Source: CAZUCE01 sp964619265 (lineage in GTDB: Bacteria; Planctomycetota; UBA1135; GCA-002686595). Taken from it: DNA of 64,000 bases. The notes beneath the pieces were generated by a model. That model was not told the DNA's origin, made no database searches, and worked only from the letters and a program-made list of their open reading frames with translations. Location of the stretch: contig CAZUCE010000003.1 of NCBI GenBank assembly GCA_964619265.1, forward strand, positions 186,001 through 250,000. The letters are read 5' to 3'. Below are positions 43,996-53,374 of this stretch, in pieces (position 1 is the stretch's first letter; the number at the start of each line of letters is the position of its first letter). The position numbers and the translations under genes are program-made.

Positions 43996-44934
43996 TCAGT
44001 CTTCGAAGTGCGCCGGGCCCAGTCGCTCGCGGTTCACGGAGAGCTTCAAGACATCCGGCCGCGAGTAGTGTCCCGAGGGGTCGAAATTGTGCCGCGCGCG
44101 CAGGACCTGTTCGATGCTCGCCTCAGCCACGAAGACACCCTCCTCGCAGGGCAGGGGCTCGAGGACCCAGGTTCCATCAGGCGCGGCCAAACAGCTGCCG
44201 CCGTCGGCCCAGTTGGGCGCCGTGTCGGCGCGCAGGGCGTCGATTTCGGGCAGGTCCAGTCCGGCCGGGATGTCCGAAGGCCGGAAGATCCCGCTCACCG
44301 ACAGCACGTAGGAGCGTCCCTCGACCGCAACCACCGGGGTCAGCGCCGCCGTGTTGCGCACCGAACCAGGCCAGATCATCACGTGGAAAGTCTCGCCGTC
44401 GGCGTAGAGGGCGGCCCGCGCGAGGGGCATCCAGTTCTCCCAGCAGTTCAGCCCGCCGACCCGGAACTCGTCCAGCTCATGGGTCCGCAGTCCGTGGCCG
44501 TCGCCGGGGCTCCACACCAGCCGCTCTTCGTAGGTCGGCCGGACCTTGCGATGCACCGAGCCGATCTCCCCGGCGGGCGAGATGTAGACCATCGAGGCGT
44601 GCACGCTGGTACGGCGGTCGGGCCGCTCGATCACGCCCAGATAGACCGCGCAGTTCGCCTCGCGGGCGGCCTCGCAGACCCCATCCAGGTCCCCGCACTC
44701 GATCGTCACCGCCTGATCCACATAGCGGGCGAACCACTGTTCCTGGACCGCGGACCCGAATCGCGCTCCGTCGGTCCGGTCGACCCAAAAGGGATAACCC
44801 GGGACGACCGCTTCGCCAAAAGCCACCAGGCGGGCTCCCTTCGATCCGGCTTCGCGGATCGCGGCTTCCACTTTGGCGAGGGTGCCCGCGCGGTCCATCC
44901 AGACCGGGGCAATTTGAGCGATGGCAACTTTCAT
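43996..44934 (-). CDS. nitrilase
   Basis: 312 residues from ATG 44934; a TTG six codons upstream is less likely. The catalytic triad of the nitrilase branch is present: E41 (AFGEAVVPGYPFW), K130 (HRKVRPTYEERLVW) and C164 (GLNCWENWMP). The RPTxxERxxW and CWEN signatures distinguish true nitrilases (R-CN to acid and ammonia) from amidases of the same superfamily. The natural substrate cannot be predicted; arylacetonitrile-type or cyanide-related nitriles are typical. It starts 19 bp after the sulfatase-like gene's stop on the same strand, so the two may share an mRNA. Confidence 0.93.
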   Translation of the reverse strand: MKVAIAQIAPVWMDRAGTLAKVEAAIREAGSKGARLVAFGEAVVPGYPFWVDRTDGARFGSAVQEQWFARYVDQAVTIECGDLDGVCEAAREANCAVYLGVIERPDRRTSVHASMVYISPAGEIGSVHRKVRPTYEERLVWSPGDGHGLRTHELDEFRVGGLNCWENWMPLARAALYADGETFHVMIWPGSVRNTAALTPVVAVEGRSYVLSVSGIFRPSDIPAGLDLPEIDALRADTAPNWADGGSCLAAPDGTWVLEPLPCEEGVFVAEASIEQVLRARHNFDPSGHYSRPDVLKLSVNRERLGPAHFED

Positions 44935-44953
44935 GGGGATGCGGGGCAACAAA

Positions 44954-46330
44954 TCAGAGGTAGCCGAGTTCGCGGAGCATCTCGGTGGTCTCGGGGCTGA
45001 ACTCGGTGAGCTCGCGGGGAAGAGCCCGCATTTCGGCGTTCATCCACTCGACAAGGGCCCGGACGGTCTCCGGTTCCTCTTCGCCCACGTTGCGAGTTTC
45101 GGATGGATCCGTGACCAGGTCGAACAGCTGATCCTCGCCGCCTGGGCTGTGGATGAGCTTCCAGTTCCCCAAGGTTCCTGTGAACAGCTCAGAATCCCGG
45201 CCGAGCGAGTCGCCGGGCGCGTGCCGAACCTCCGCGTAGATTCCGCGTGGAATCTCCGGGACGGCCTCGAGCAACGGAAGAACCGACTCTCCGTCCACGC
45301 TTCCGGACTCCCAGTCACGCCGCTCGATCCCGATCAGCTCGGCGAGCGTCGGCATGACGTCGGTGAGACGAACCCGCGCCTCCAGCGTGGCTCCCGAAGG
45401 CACGCCGGGACCCGCGAGAATCCAGGGCACGTGGAGCTGCTCCTGGTAAAGCAGTCCGTGGGTCCAAAAGTCGTGATCTCCAAGCCCCTCGCCGTGGTCC
45501 GCGAGAAAGCAGATCAGCGTGTTCTCGAGTCGACCGTGCTCCTCCAGCTCATCCAACAACCTGGCGACCTGGTCGTCCTGGAAGCGCAACTCCGCGTCGT
45601 AGAGCTCGATCCGGTGGAGCGGTGCTTTCAACTCGCGCCAGTGGCCGCGCCGATCGAGGTCGGCGGGCACGGGAGTCGTCATCCACTCACCCAATCGCTT
45701 CCGCGGGGGCACCAAGCTCGCATCGTGGGCGTCGAAGAAATGAACAAACGTCGCCATCGGCTTGGCGGCGTTCGGAGCCACCTCGCGGATCCACTCGAGA
45801 GCTGCCAGGGTCGTGTCGTCCGCGCGGCGCTGAAAGGCATTGCCTCCTCCGCGCGCCACCGACCGCTTGTCGATTCGGTCGTCGAAGCGGTCGTAGCCTC
45901 GGTCGAACCCGTAGCGCGACCCCATCGGCGGCGCACTCACGAATCCGCCGGTGGAAAAGCCTTCGTTCTGGAGGCGCTCGAAAAGAGTCGGAGTGTCCAC
46001 CGAGAGCCGCTCCTGCCCGACCATGAATAAGCTGCGGACCTCGTGGGCGGCTGGCAGACACCCGGTTAGGAAACTCGCCGCCGAGATCGGCGTTAGCGAG
46101 GAATGTGCGAAGGCATTTTCCATCCGCAGGCCGCGAGCAGCCAACCCATCCACCACCGGGGTCGTCTCACGCTCGTAGCCGTAGCAGGACAAGTGATCGG
46201 CCCGAGTGGTGTCGAACACGACCCACAGGAGATCCGAGTCCCCCCCCGGACCCCTGCTGCAGCCTGAAAGGGCCAGCCCGGCGGCTCCGGCTGCCAGCAT
46301 CTCAAGCAGGGAGTTGCGCATCGCCGCCAT
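44954..46330 (-). CDS. lipoprotein sulfatase-family hydrolase (alkaline phosphatase superfamily)
   Basis: 458 residues from ATG 46330 (ATG 46321 also possible), with lipobox ALSGC. The sulfatase fold is shown by DTTRADHLSCYGY near the start and FLADHGEGLGDHDF with LYQEQLHVP later. The nucleophile region reads SSLTPISAASFLTG, so Thr stands where sulfatases have the Cys/Ser that becomes formylglycine, and the following Arg is Ala. It may therefore act through Thr, as phosphoethanolamine transferases and LTA synthases do, or on a phospho- or sulfo-ester with altered chemistry. A second related gene lies at 47744-49198, across an intervening membrane protein gene. Confidence 0.88.
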   Translation of the reverse strand: MAAMRNSLLEMLAAGAAGLALSGCSRGPGGDSDLLWVVFDTTRADHLSCYGYERETTPVVDGLAARGLRMENAFAHSSLTPISAASFLTGCLPAAHEVRSLFMVGQERLSVDTPTLFERLQNEGFSTGGFVSAPPMGSRYGFDRGYDRFDDRIDKRSVARGGGNAFQRRADDTTLAALEWIREVAPNAAKPMATFVHFFDAHDASLVPPRKRLGEWMTTPVPADLDRRGHWRELKAPLHRIELYDAELRFQDDQVARLLDELEEHGRLENTLICFLADHGEGLGDHDFWTHGLLYQEQLHVPWILAGPGVPSGATLEARVRLTDVMPTLAELIGIERRDWESGSVDGESVLPLLEAVPEIPRGIYAEVRHAPGDSLGRDSELFTGTLGNWKLIHSPGGEDQLFDLVTDPSETRNVGEEEPETVRALVEWMNAEMRALPRELTEFSPETTEMLRELGYL

Positions 46331-46375
46331 GGTACAGATTGCCTGAAGCCGCGCAGCTCCGGCGGCGCCCCTCCC

Positions 46376-47734
46376 ATGCCTGGCCAAGACCCCAAAACCC
46401 CGCCCTTCGATCCCACGGATCCGCGCCGGCCGAGCGCGCTGCGCTCGGGGCTCCTCGCGGCCAGCCTGTTCCTGCTGGCTGGCGCCGTGCTGCTGCTCGC
46501 GCGCCCCGCGGACTCAAGGGGCCCCGCCCGCATCGACGAGAACGAGTGGCTCGCGATGGGCATCGTCACAAACGGCCTCGCGACCACCGGCAAGGTCCCC
46601 GATCGAGGAGCCTCCGAAGCTGAGCTCGCCGAAGCCTCGGAAGCCCCCTGGCGCCTGGGAATCTCCGAATCGACTTTTGGCTGGATGAATCCCGTTGTGC
46701 CGAAGCTGCTCTTTGGGCGCATCGCGAAGTGGAGTGGCGTCGAGGAAACCTCGCGCGCCATCTACCCCCGCTTTCGCGAAGCGGGCGCCGGCCTCCGCCC
46801 TCGCGACGCCGCTCGCAAAGCTCTGAAACCTGCGCTTGAGCCCACGCGCAGAGCCGTCGCGGGGCTGGCTTCCGCGCTCGCCGTGGCCCTGTTCTTTGCC
46901 GTGCGAGCCGGCTTTGGAAGCGCGGCCGGAGCCCTGGCATTCGCCTTGCTCTTGGCCTCACCATCGTTCCGGGAGTCCGCCACCTACGTCCGCACCGGCC
47001 TGTTCCCACTGGCCTTTGGGCTCGCGGCTGTCGTGCTAGTGCAGCAGGCAAGCCACAGCCTGTTCGGTCGCGGTCGCCCAGCCGTCGCCGCCGCGAGCGG
47101 CTCGGCCCTCGGAGTCTTCGCCGGGCTCGCGGTCGGCTCCAAGCTCAACGGAGCCCTCGTTTCCTTCTCGATCGCCGGCTGGTTCGCCGTGCTGCCGTTC
47201 TTGCTCCGACGGGATTCAAGGGCCAGCCTAGCTGCCCTGGCCGTTCGGCTCGCGCTGGTCGGCAGCCTGTGCGCCGCGCTGTTCTGGCTGTCCCTGCCAA
47301 GTTTGTGGGGCGAGCTCCCCTGGCAGGCCGTTCCCGATCTGCTCGAGCGCTGGCAGGGCTCACTGGTTCACCAGATTCGAGCCGGAGGCGGAGCCGCACC
47401 GGCGGGCTTGCTCGATCGGGCCGCCTTGTGCGCCCGTCGGTCCTTCTTCGAAGGAGACCCGCTCTTTCAGCTCACCGGGCTACCGCTCGGTTTGCCCCTC
47501 GCTGCCCTTGGCGCGCTGGCTCTGGCGCGCGAGCTGCTCCGAGTTCATTCGCCTCGCCGGCTCGCCGCGATAGCCCTCGCGATCTTTGGGCTCGTCCTCG
47601 CGATCGGTACGGCAGCCTGGCTTCCGCTCGACCGCGATCGCTTCTTCCTCCCGCTGCTGATCCCGGTGGTGTGCCTCGAGGGCTCCGCAGTCCGGCTCGC
47701 GGCCGGCTTCTTCGAGCCAAAACGGAACGGCTAG
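46376..47734 (+). CDS. integral membrane GT-C-like glycosyltransferase
   Basis: 452 residues with about nine to ten membrane segments, and an acidic motif in the first loop (IDENEWLAMG) where GT-C enzymes of the PMT/ArnT type have their catalytic acidic residues facing the periplasm. Later loops are Arg-rich. The family transfers sugars from lipid carriers to proteins or lipids at the outer face of the inner membrane. It lies between two minus-strand sulfatase-family genes and diverges from the first by only 45 bp. Sulfatase-like enzymes plus a glycosyltransferase suggest surface-glycan modification. Specificity unknown. Confidence 0.7.
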   Translation: MPGQDPKTPPFDPTDPRRPSALRSGLLAASLFLLAGAVLLLARPADSRGPARIDENEWLAMGIVTNGLATTGKVPDRGASEAELAEASEAPWRLGISESTFGWMNPVVPKLLFGRIAKWSGVEETSRAIYPRFREAGAGLRPRDAARKALKPALEPTRRAVAGLASALAVALFFAVRAGFGSAAGALAFALLLASPSFRESATYVRTGLFPLAFGLAAVVLVQQASHSLFGRGRPAVAAASGSALGVFAGLAVGSKLNGALVSFSIAGWFAVLPFLLRRDSRASLAALAVRLALVGSLCAALFWLSLPSLWGELPWQAVPDLLERWQGSLVHQIRAGGGAAPAGLLDRAALCARRSFFEGDPLFQLTGLPLGLPLAALGALALARELLRVHSPRRLAAIALAIFGLVLAIGTAAWLPLDRDRFFLPLLIPVVCLEGSAVRLAAGFFEPKRNG

Positions 47735-47743
47735 CTCCTCGCG

Positions 47744-49198
47744 TCAGTAATAGCCCAGCTCCCCGAGCGCTCGACGCGTTTCGTCAGTTTCGCTGACTTC
47801 CCCGCCGGAATGGAAGGTCTGAAACTCGGCACGGAGGCGAGCCCAGCGTGCTCCGAGCGCGGCGGTCCGTTCGGCTTCGGAGCTGGCTAGCGAAGCAGAC
47901 TCCGGCGGATCTTGGGACAGATCGTAGAGCTCGGGACTCCCCTCCGAACTGCCGACCCATTTCCAACCCTCGTCGAACAGGACGTGCCGCGTGCGGCGAA
48001 AGCGCGCGCCGAACCGCGGCGAGTCATAGTCGCGAGCTCGGGAGTAGAAGTTCTCCGCGGCTACAATGGGTTCACCTTCGAGAACCGGACCGTTCAGAAG
48101 CGCTGCATGCTCGGGACCCGCCGCCTGGCTCGCGAGCGGCAAGTGCTCCAGGAGCAAGGCGGGCACCTGGGCCAGGCCTACGCGGCGCGGATCGCGCACC
48201 CCGGGCCCGGCATGCGGAGGCTTGACGATCAGGGGCACGTGAAGGAGCGCTTGATAAATGTCCTTGGAGTGCTCAATCAGCGCGTGCTCGCCGAAGGCCT
48301 CGCCGTGATCGGAGGTGATCGCGATCAGGGAAGAGTCGTAGCGATCGCGCGCGTGCAGCTCCGTAAAAAAATCGCCCAGGGCAGCGTCCAGATTGGCGAT
48401 CGAAGCGTCGTAGAGGTCGCGCAGTCGGTTGAGTCGATCGGAATCTGCCGGCTCGGTCCCGGTAAGCACGGGCTCGTACAGCTCGTCGAGCCAGCGCACG
48501 GATTCTTGACCGTCGCCGCGTTCCGCGAAGGCCGGCTGCCCTTTCGCGTTGTACGGACGGTGGGTGTCGAGGAAATTGGCGAACAGAAAAACCGGCGCGT
48601 CGTCCTGTTCGTGCAGCTCGTCGTAACGGGATAGAACGCGCGGCAGGAGCTGGGAGGCCGGCGCACGCCGCAGCACCCAGGCGTCGAATCCGCGGGACAG
48701 GCCGTAGTCGGGTCGCAGGAAAGCAACGTTGGCCGCGAAGCCAAGGCTCGCGTAGCCCGAATCGCCCAAGAGCTCGGACAAGGTAGCCGGCTCGGTGGAC
48801 AGGCTCGCGGGACGGACGGAGCCTCCAGCTAGCTGGGTGTGGGCGCCGTGTTGAAAGGGAAGCAGGCCGGTGAACAGGGATCCGTGGGACGGAAGCGTCC
48901 AAGGTGCCGTCGACACCGCGTTCTCGTAGAGCGTGGCGCCCTCCGCAAACCGGTCCAGGTTCGGCGAGGTCGGCCGGCCGTACCCATAGGCCGAAAGGTG
49001 ATCCGCCCGGAGCGTGTCGAGGACCAGAAGGAATACGTCGGGCCGCGAACCGGGCTCCGCGGCGGGAGTGCAGCTCGCGGCCCAAACAAGACCGAGGGTC
49101 AAACCCGATCGCCCGACAAGGCCCGCGCTCGCCACCGAAAGCGCTCGAATGGAGACTCGAGGAGGCAGCGCCGAATCGGGTCCGACGAGGTGCCCCAT
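47744..49198 (-). CDS. second lipoprotein sulfatase-family hydrolase
   Basis: 484 residues from ATG 49198; a TTG at 49219 would overlap the S1 gene's stop. A signal peptide ends in lipobox WAASC. The metal-binding start is LDTLRADHLSAYGY, the nucleophile region is APWTLPSHGSLFTG, and the C-terminal metal site is TSDHGEAFGEH. Thr is at the nucleophile position, as in the T-x-P-S-H class that needs no formylglycine. It shares the C-terminal ending ELGY with the 44954 protein, so the two are paralogues. It follows the ribosomal S1 gene by 17 bp on the same strand and may be cotranscribed with it. Confidence 0.88.
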   Translation of the reverse strand: MGHLVGPDSALPPRVSIRALSVASAGLVGRSGLTLGLVWAASCTPAAEPGSRPDVFLLVLDTLRADHLSAYGYGRPTSPNLDRFAEGATLYENAVSTAPWTLPSHGSLFTGLLPFQHGAHTQLAGGSVRPASLSTEPATLSELLGDSGYASLGFAANVAFLRPDYGLSRGFDAWVLRRAPASQLLPRVLSRYDELHEQDDAPVFLFANFLDTHRPYNAKGQPAFAERGDGQESVRWLDELYEPVLTGTEPADSDRLNRLRDLYDASIANLDAALGDFFTELHARDRYDSSLIAITSDHGEAFGEHALIEHSKDIYQALLHVPLIVKPPHAGPGVRDPRRVGLAQVPALLLEHLPLASQAAGPEHAALLNGPVLEGEPIVAAENFYSRARDYDSPRFGARFRRTRHVLFDEGWKWVGSSEGSPELYDLSQDPPESASLASSEAERTAALGARWARLRAEFQTFHSGGEVSETDETRRALGELGYY

Positions 49199-49215
49199 CG
49201 GGGCCTCGTTCTCCG

Positions 49216-50439
49216 TCAAGGCTTGTCGAGTGCCTGCTTGAACAGGTTTCCAAGGTTGGTGCCGAGCTGCGGCTTGCCCTTGGTGTCCTCGACCACAGCA
49301 CGGATCTCTTCGGCGTCGACAGCTTCTTCCGACCCGATCACCGCTCCGCGCTCATCGAGGCGCGACAGGCCGATGCGGCGCGCGTCTGAGTCGACCGATA
49401 CGATTCGAACCTGAACCTCATCGCCGACCTTGAAGATGTCGCTGGGGCGTTGAACACGCTCGCCACCGCCGCGCATCTGGCTGACGTGCAGCAACCCATC
49501 GACGCCCGGGCTCAGCTCACAAAATGCGCCGAAGTCCGCCAGGCGCACGATCTTCGCGTTCATGACCTGGTCCGGCGCGAGGAATGTAATGGCGTCCTCC
49601 CACGGGTCGGGCTCGAGAGCTTTCATCGACAGACCTATGCGTTTGCCGCCCTCCTCGATCTTGACCACTTGGGCCTTCACATCTTGGCCGACCTTCAGCA
49701 CGTCTTCAGGATTCTCGACGCGCTTGCGCGAGATTTGGCTGACGTGCACGAGCCCTTCGGCGCCGCCGATGTCGACGAACGCGCCGAACGACTCGATGCG
49801 GGTGACCTTGCCGGCCACTTCGTAACCGACCGCCAGCTGTCCCGCGAGGGCTTCCCGCATCTCTGCGCGCTCGGCATCCAAGACCTTGCGGCGAGAGACG
49901 ACAACGCGCTTCTTAGCGGCATCGGCTTCGATCACTTCGCAAACCAGCTTCTGGCCAACGAGCGTCGAAAGATCGTCGATGTGTCGATCGCCGGCCTGGG
50001 AGGCGGGCATGAAGCCGGACAACGGTCCGATCTGGACTTCGAGTCCACCGGAGTTGGTCGACTGAACCGTCGCTTCGACCCGCGCTCCGGGGTAGAGGTC
50101 ATTCCAAGCGGCGAGCGCTTTGGCCTTGCGGCGGCTGAGCTTCCAGAGCCCGTCCTCTTGGCCGTGAGTCGAGAATTCGAAGACCTGACCGGCCTGGGGC
50201 GGCTCGTCAAACTCCGAAAGCGAGATGACGCCCTGCTCGCGGGGGCCTAGCTCGACGATGACGTCGGGGTCGTTCACGCCGACCACCGTTCCTTTGCGGA
50301 GCTCTCCAGCGCCGGCGCCGGCGGCACCGGATCGGGCGGAGGGCTCGGTCAGGTCGATGTCAAGCAGGCTCGTGCCCTCGAGCGCGGCCTCCAGCTCAGC
50401 GGCGATCGGATCCTTCTCGGTCGGGGGCTTGTTGCTCAT
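49216..50439 (-). CDS. rpsA: ribosomal protein S1-like protein with four S1 domains
   Basis: 407 residues. A ~45-residue acidic/Ala-Gly-rich N-terminus precedes four OB-fold S1 motifs at about 48-105, 117-185, 205-275 and 292-362. The last two carry the classic GFG-type signatures (IESFGAFVDIGGAEGLVHVSQ; LADFGAFCELSPGVDGLLHVSQ). E. coli S1 has six domains and 557 residues, so this is a short form, as in other non-proteobacterial lineages. It should bind mRNA at the 30S subunit and help initiate translation. A TACAAT -10-like box lies ~130 bp upstream, leaving a leader long enough for autoregulation. Confidence 0.92.
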   Translation of the reverse strand: MSNKPPTEKDPIAAELEAALEGTSLLDIDLTEPSARSGAAGAGAGELRKGTVVGVNDPDVIVELGPREQGVISLSEFDEPPQAGQVFEFSTHGQEDGLWKLSRRKAKALAAWNDLYPGARVEATVQSTNSGGLEVQIGPLSGFMPASQAGDRHIDDLSTLVGQKLVCEVIEADAAKKRVVVSRRKVLDAERAEMREALAGQLAVGYEVAGKVTRIESFGAFVDIGGAEGLVHVSQISRKRVENPEDVLKVGQDVKAQVVKIEEGGKRIGLSMKALEPDPWEDAITFLAPDQVMNAKIVRLADFGAFCELSPGVDGLLHVSQMRGGGERVQRPSDIFKVGDEVQVRIVSVDSDARRIGLSRLDERGAVIGSEEAVDAEEIRAVVEDTKGKPQLGTNLGNLFKQALDKP

Positions 50440-50904
50440 CGGTCAATTCGCGCTCGTCGTTGCGCGGCGCGGGTTACGGGGGAGGCGGGTCGAAGGGCGA
50501 GGACCGGGCGGAGGCCCGGGTCCGGGGGGTGCCTCCCGAATGCTGGAACGCCTGGGGGCGAGCCCGAGATTGTAGCCACCAAGCGCCCTAAGGAAACGGG
50601 TTCGGCGAGTCCCTTCGAAGCAGCGCGGAATGTCCTCGCAGCAGCCTCTGTCAGGTCACTAGCATGGTTCCTCAGGTCAGGGTTCCGACCTCTTACCTCA
50701 GGCGATCGTCCGCTTCGTTCGGCCGCGCGCCTCCTTATTCTCGACCCGACTCCTCGCGCCTGGCTCCCCGGGCCGGCCCCGTCCCTCAAGCCGGGGCAGG
50801 CCTGCCTGACTCGTCCCGAAGGACCAGCCTTCCTAGCGGACCAGTTCCAGGCCGATTCGAGCCCGGGGCGCGTGACCCCAAAACCGGCCCTCCTCGGCCC
50901 CGCC
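50440..50904. other. divergent promoter region between S1 and the dynamin-like gene
   Basis: About 465 bp containing the S1 leader and promoter on one side and the upstream region of the dynamin-like operon on the other. No gene is evident. No strong promoter was recognised for the plus-strand operon. Confidence 0.5.
50569..50574 (-). promoter_or_regulatory. candidate -10 box for the S1 gene
   Basis: TACAAT on the minus strand, 130 bp from the S1 start codon, with a poor -35 (TTTCCT at 16 bp). It is the best match to a sigma-70-type -10 in this divergent intergenic region. Confidence 0.4.
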
Positions 50905-53145
50905 ATGAAGACCCTCCTCAGTCAGTTCTGCGACGAATTCGGTGAGGTCGTCGGCCCGCTCCTCGAGCCGCTTCGCTCGCTCTCGCAAACCCTTGGGTCC
51001 GCCAACGACCACGGCGTCCTAGGGGGAGCCCCGGGATCTCCAGCTCCCGAATACGTCGCTTCCTTCCAGGATCTTCAGGACCGCCTCGAGCGCCTCGCCG
51101 AGAAGGTCGCCGAACAGCAGGCCTACGTCTTGATCTTCGGGCCACTCAAGAGCGGCAAGTCGACGCTGATGAACTCGATCAGCGCGGCCTACGTCTCCGA
51201 GGTCACCGCCCTCCCGGCTTACCCCTGCATGGTGTTTGTCAATCATGCACCGGAGCGTGAGTTTGTCGTCACTCGCTACAACGGATCGACCCAGACCTTC
51301 GGAGCCCCAGCTTCGATGCGCATGCAGGTCAACCGAGATCACGCCGAACTTGCCGATCGTATTCGTGCCGAAGAGCGCGCCGGCCGCGACTTCGATCCAG
51401 CCCTTCATTTCCCCGAGGCGATCCGTCGCATCGACGTAAAGGTTCATGCGGAAGAGCTCTCGCAGTCCGGGGCTGTGCTGGTGGATACGCCGGGCCTCTA
51501 CAGCCGCATGAAGTTCGGCTACGACAGGATGACTCGCGAGTTCCGCAACGCGGCGGCTTGCGCCATCTTCGTCGTGAAAACGGACAACCTGTTCCTTGAG
51601 CAGGTTTTCGAGGAATTCAACGACTTGCTCGAACTGTTCAGCCGGGTGTTCCTGGTCGTCAACCTCGATTCGACCAAGATGGACCTGCGCCCGGACGGGA
51701 CTCTCACGCCGAGCCTGGAGCGCGAAGACCCTGTTCGCATCGTGCAAGCCTTCGAGACGCTCTCGATGAGCTCGCCGATCAAAGCAGCCGTGGAGGAAGG
51801 GCGCCTGCGCCTCTATCCCGTTGATTTGCAGCGCGCAGCCTCGAAACGACTGCAGAGCAAGGCTCAAGAAGCCGCGGGGCAACCCACCGAGACCGGCGAC
51901 CAAGACGGCGATTTCAGCGCTTTCCTCGGCGACTTGACCGAATACTTGAACAGCACGGATTACCTCCTGGCGTTCCTCGGCGACAGCCTCAAACAAGCTG
52001 GCTTGCTGATGACCGAGGGCACGGATTTGTGCAGCGCATCCAGCGTTCGCGCGCTCGTGCGGCGCGCCGAAGAGCTCGCCTCCGAGCGGACCGCCGAGCA
52101 GCAGCGCATCGCGACCCATGATCGCCTCGACAAAATCGACTGGACTCCGAGCTTCGAATCCCTCGAGCGCGGGTTGGCCGAGTCGGTGACGATCCGAGCC
52201 AACCAGCTCGAACAAGCAACGCTTGCGCGCATCGACGAATCGGTCGACGCCTGGTTCGAAACCGACGCCGGCTTGCGCCACCTGATCGACGATGGACTCA
52301 TGCCGGCGCTCGCCGCCTATCAGACCGGCGTGGCGGGTGATGTCGAACAGGCGCTGCGCGAGCGGTCGAACACGGGATCGGCCGGTGCGCTCATCGCCGA
52401 CGGGCTCGCGCGCGACCTGGATTTTCTCCGCGTACGTCTCGGCGACTTTGCCAGCGAAGGACACATCAGCGTCCTGCCGCGCGCCTGTGTGCACCAAGCC
52501 AAAGTTCCGATCGATCTCTCCGAGATGCCGATCCGCAAGTCGCTGATGGACTGGTTGCTGCTTCGCACCCAAAACAAACTGCGCCGCAAATTCGTCGGTG
52601 ATGGCAGCGGCGAAGGCGTCGCCGAACGCGTCCCCCGTACGGTCAAGCTCAAGCGCTTTGGGGACGCGGGTCGCTCACACCTGTGCAATCAAATCCGAGC
52701 CGCGCTCGGCGGTTGGTTCGATCAGTCCCGGCGCCGTATCGCGGCCCGGGAATGCGAGGACTTCCGCAAAGGCGTTGTCACGGCGCTTGACTCACGCCTC
52801 GCCACCCTGCGCGGCACCACCGAATCCCGGCTCGCCGAGATCGATGGGCAGCTCAGCGTCCTTCGAAAAGTCTCGGCCCAACTCGAGTCCCTTGAGAGCG
52901 CTCTTGAGCGCTCGAACGAAGAGGTCGCCGACCTGACCACCCGCTATGCGGAGACCGACCCCACGGAGCTGGTTCGCGAGCTGGTACTCGACCAAGCCGC
53001 GGAGGCCGAAGGCGACGAGCCGGTGTACGAGCTGCACCCCTCCGAGGATCTCGCGATGGAAGACGAGCAGCCGCTAGAGAACGGCCCGGCTCCCCAGGAC
53101 CTGCCCTGGACGACCCCTCCCCCCGCTCCGCGCGAAATCGACTGA
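50905..53145 (+). CDS. dynamin-family GTPase
   Basis: 746 residues from ATG 50905 (an upstream GTG adds 11 residues of non-coding character). The GTPase domain has the P-loop GPLKSGKST (79-87), G3 VDTPGLYS and G4 NLDSTKMD, with a long middle insertion, as in bacterial dynamin-like proteins. Residues ~330-700 are helical, the expected stalk/assembly region, with two weakly hydrophobic patches but no clear membrane helix, then an acidic Pro-rich tail. Bacterial dynamins remodel or repair membranes and some protect against phage or pore damage. The following three genes appear to form its operon. Codon use is like the surroundings, so recent transfer is not indicated. Confidence 0.88.
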   Translation: MKTLLSQFCDEFGEVVGPLLEPLRSLSQTLGSANDHGVLGGAPGSPAPEYVASFQDLQDRLERLAEKVAEQQAYVLIFGPLKSGKSTLMNSISAAYVSEVTALPAYPCMVFVNHAPEREFVVTRYNGSTQTFGAPASMRMQVNRDHAELADRIRAEERAGRDFDPALHFPEAIRRIDVKVHAEELSQSGAVLVDTPGLYSRMKFGYDRMTREFRNAAACAIFVVKTDNLFLEQVFEEFNDLLELFSRVFLVVNLDSTKMDLRPDGTLTPSLEREDPVRIVQAFETLSMSSPIKAAVEEGRLRLYPVDLQRAASKRLQSKAQEAAGQPTETGDQDGDFSAFLGDLTEYLNSTDYLLAFLGDSLKQAGLLMTEGTDLCSASSVRALVRRAEELASERTAEQQRIATHDRLDKIDWTPSFESLERGLAESVTIRANQLEQATLARIDESVDAWFETDAGLRHLIDDGLMPALAAYQTGVAGDVEQALRERSNTGSAGALIADGLARDLDFLRVRLGDFASEGHISVLPRACVHQAKVPIDLSEMPIRKSLMDWLLLRTQNKLRRKFVGDGSGEGVAERVPRTVKLKRFGDAGRSHLCNQIRAALGGWFDQSRRRIAARECEDFRKGVVTALDSRLATLRGTTESRLAEIDGQLSVLRKVSAQLESLESALERSNEEVADLTTRYAETDPTELVRELVLDQAAEAEGDEPVYELHPSEDLAMEDEQPLENGPAPQDLPWTTPPPAPREID

Positions 53146-53374
53146 CCCCGCAGAGCGGCCACCCGAGGCCCCAGACTCGCCCTCGGGCGGCCTCCCTTGC
53201 GCCGGGCAAGCCCCGGGCACCGAACGGGGCCTGTCAGCCGAAACCGGCCTCCCCCGGAGGCAGGTGCCTGCCGGAAAAATGCCGGGCTAGTGGGCTCAGG
53301 GTCGCCGTTCCGGTGATCGGGATTTCGCCAGGGCCCGCCAGCTGCGGGAAGCTTCGTATCCTGTTCGACCGCTC

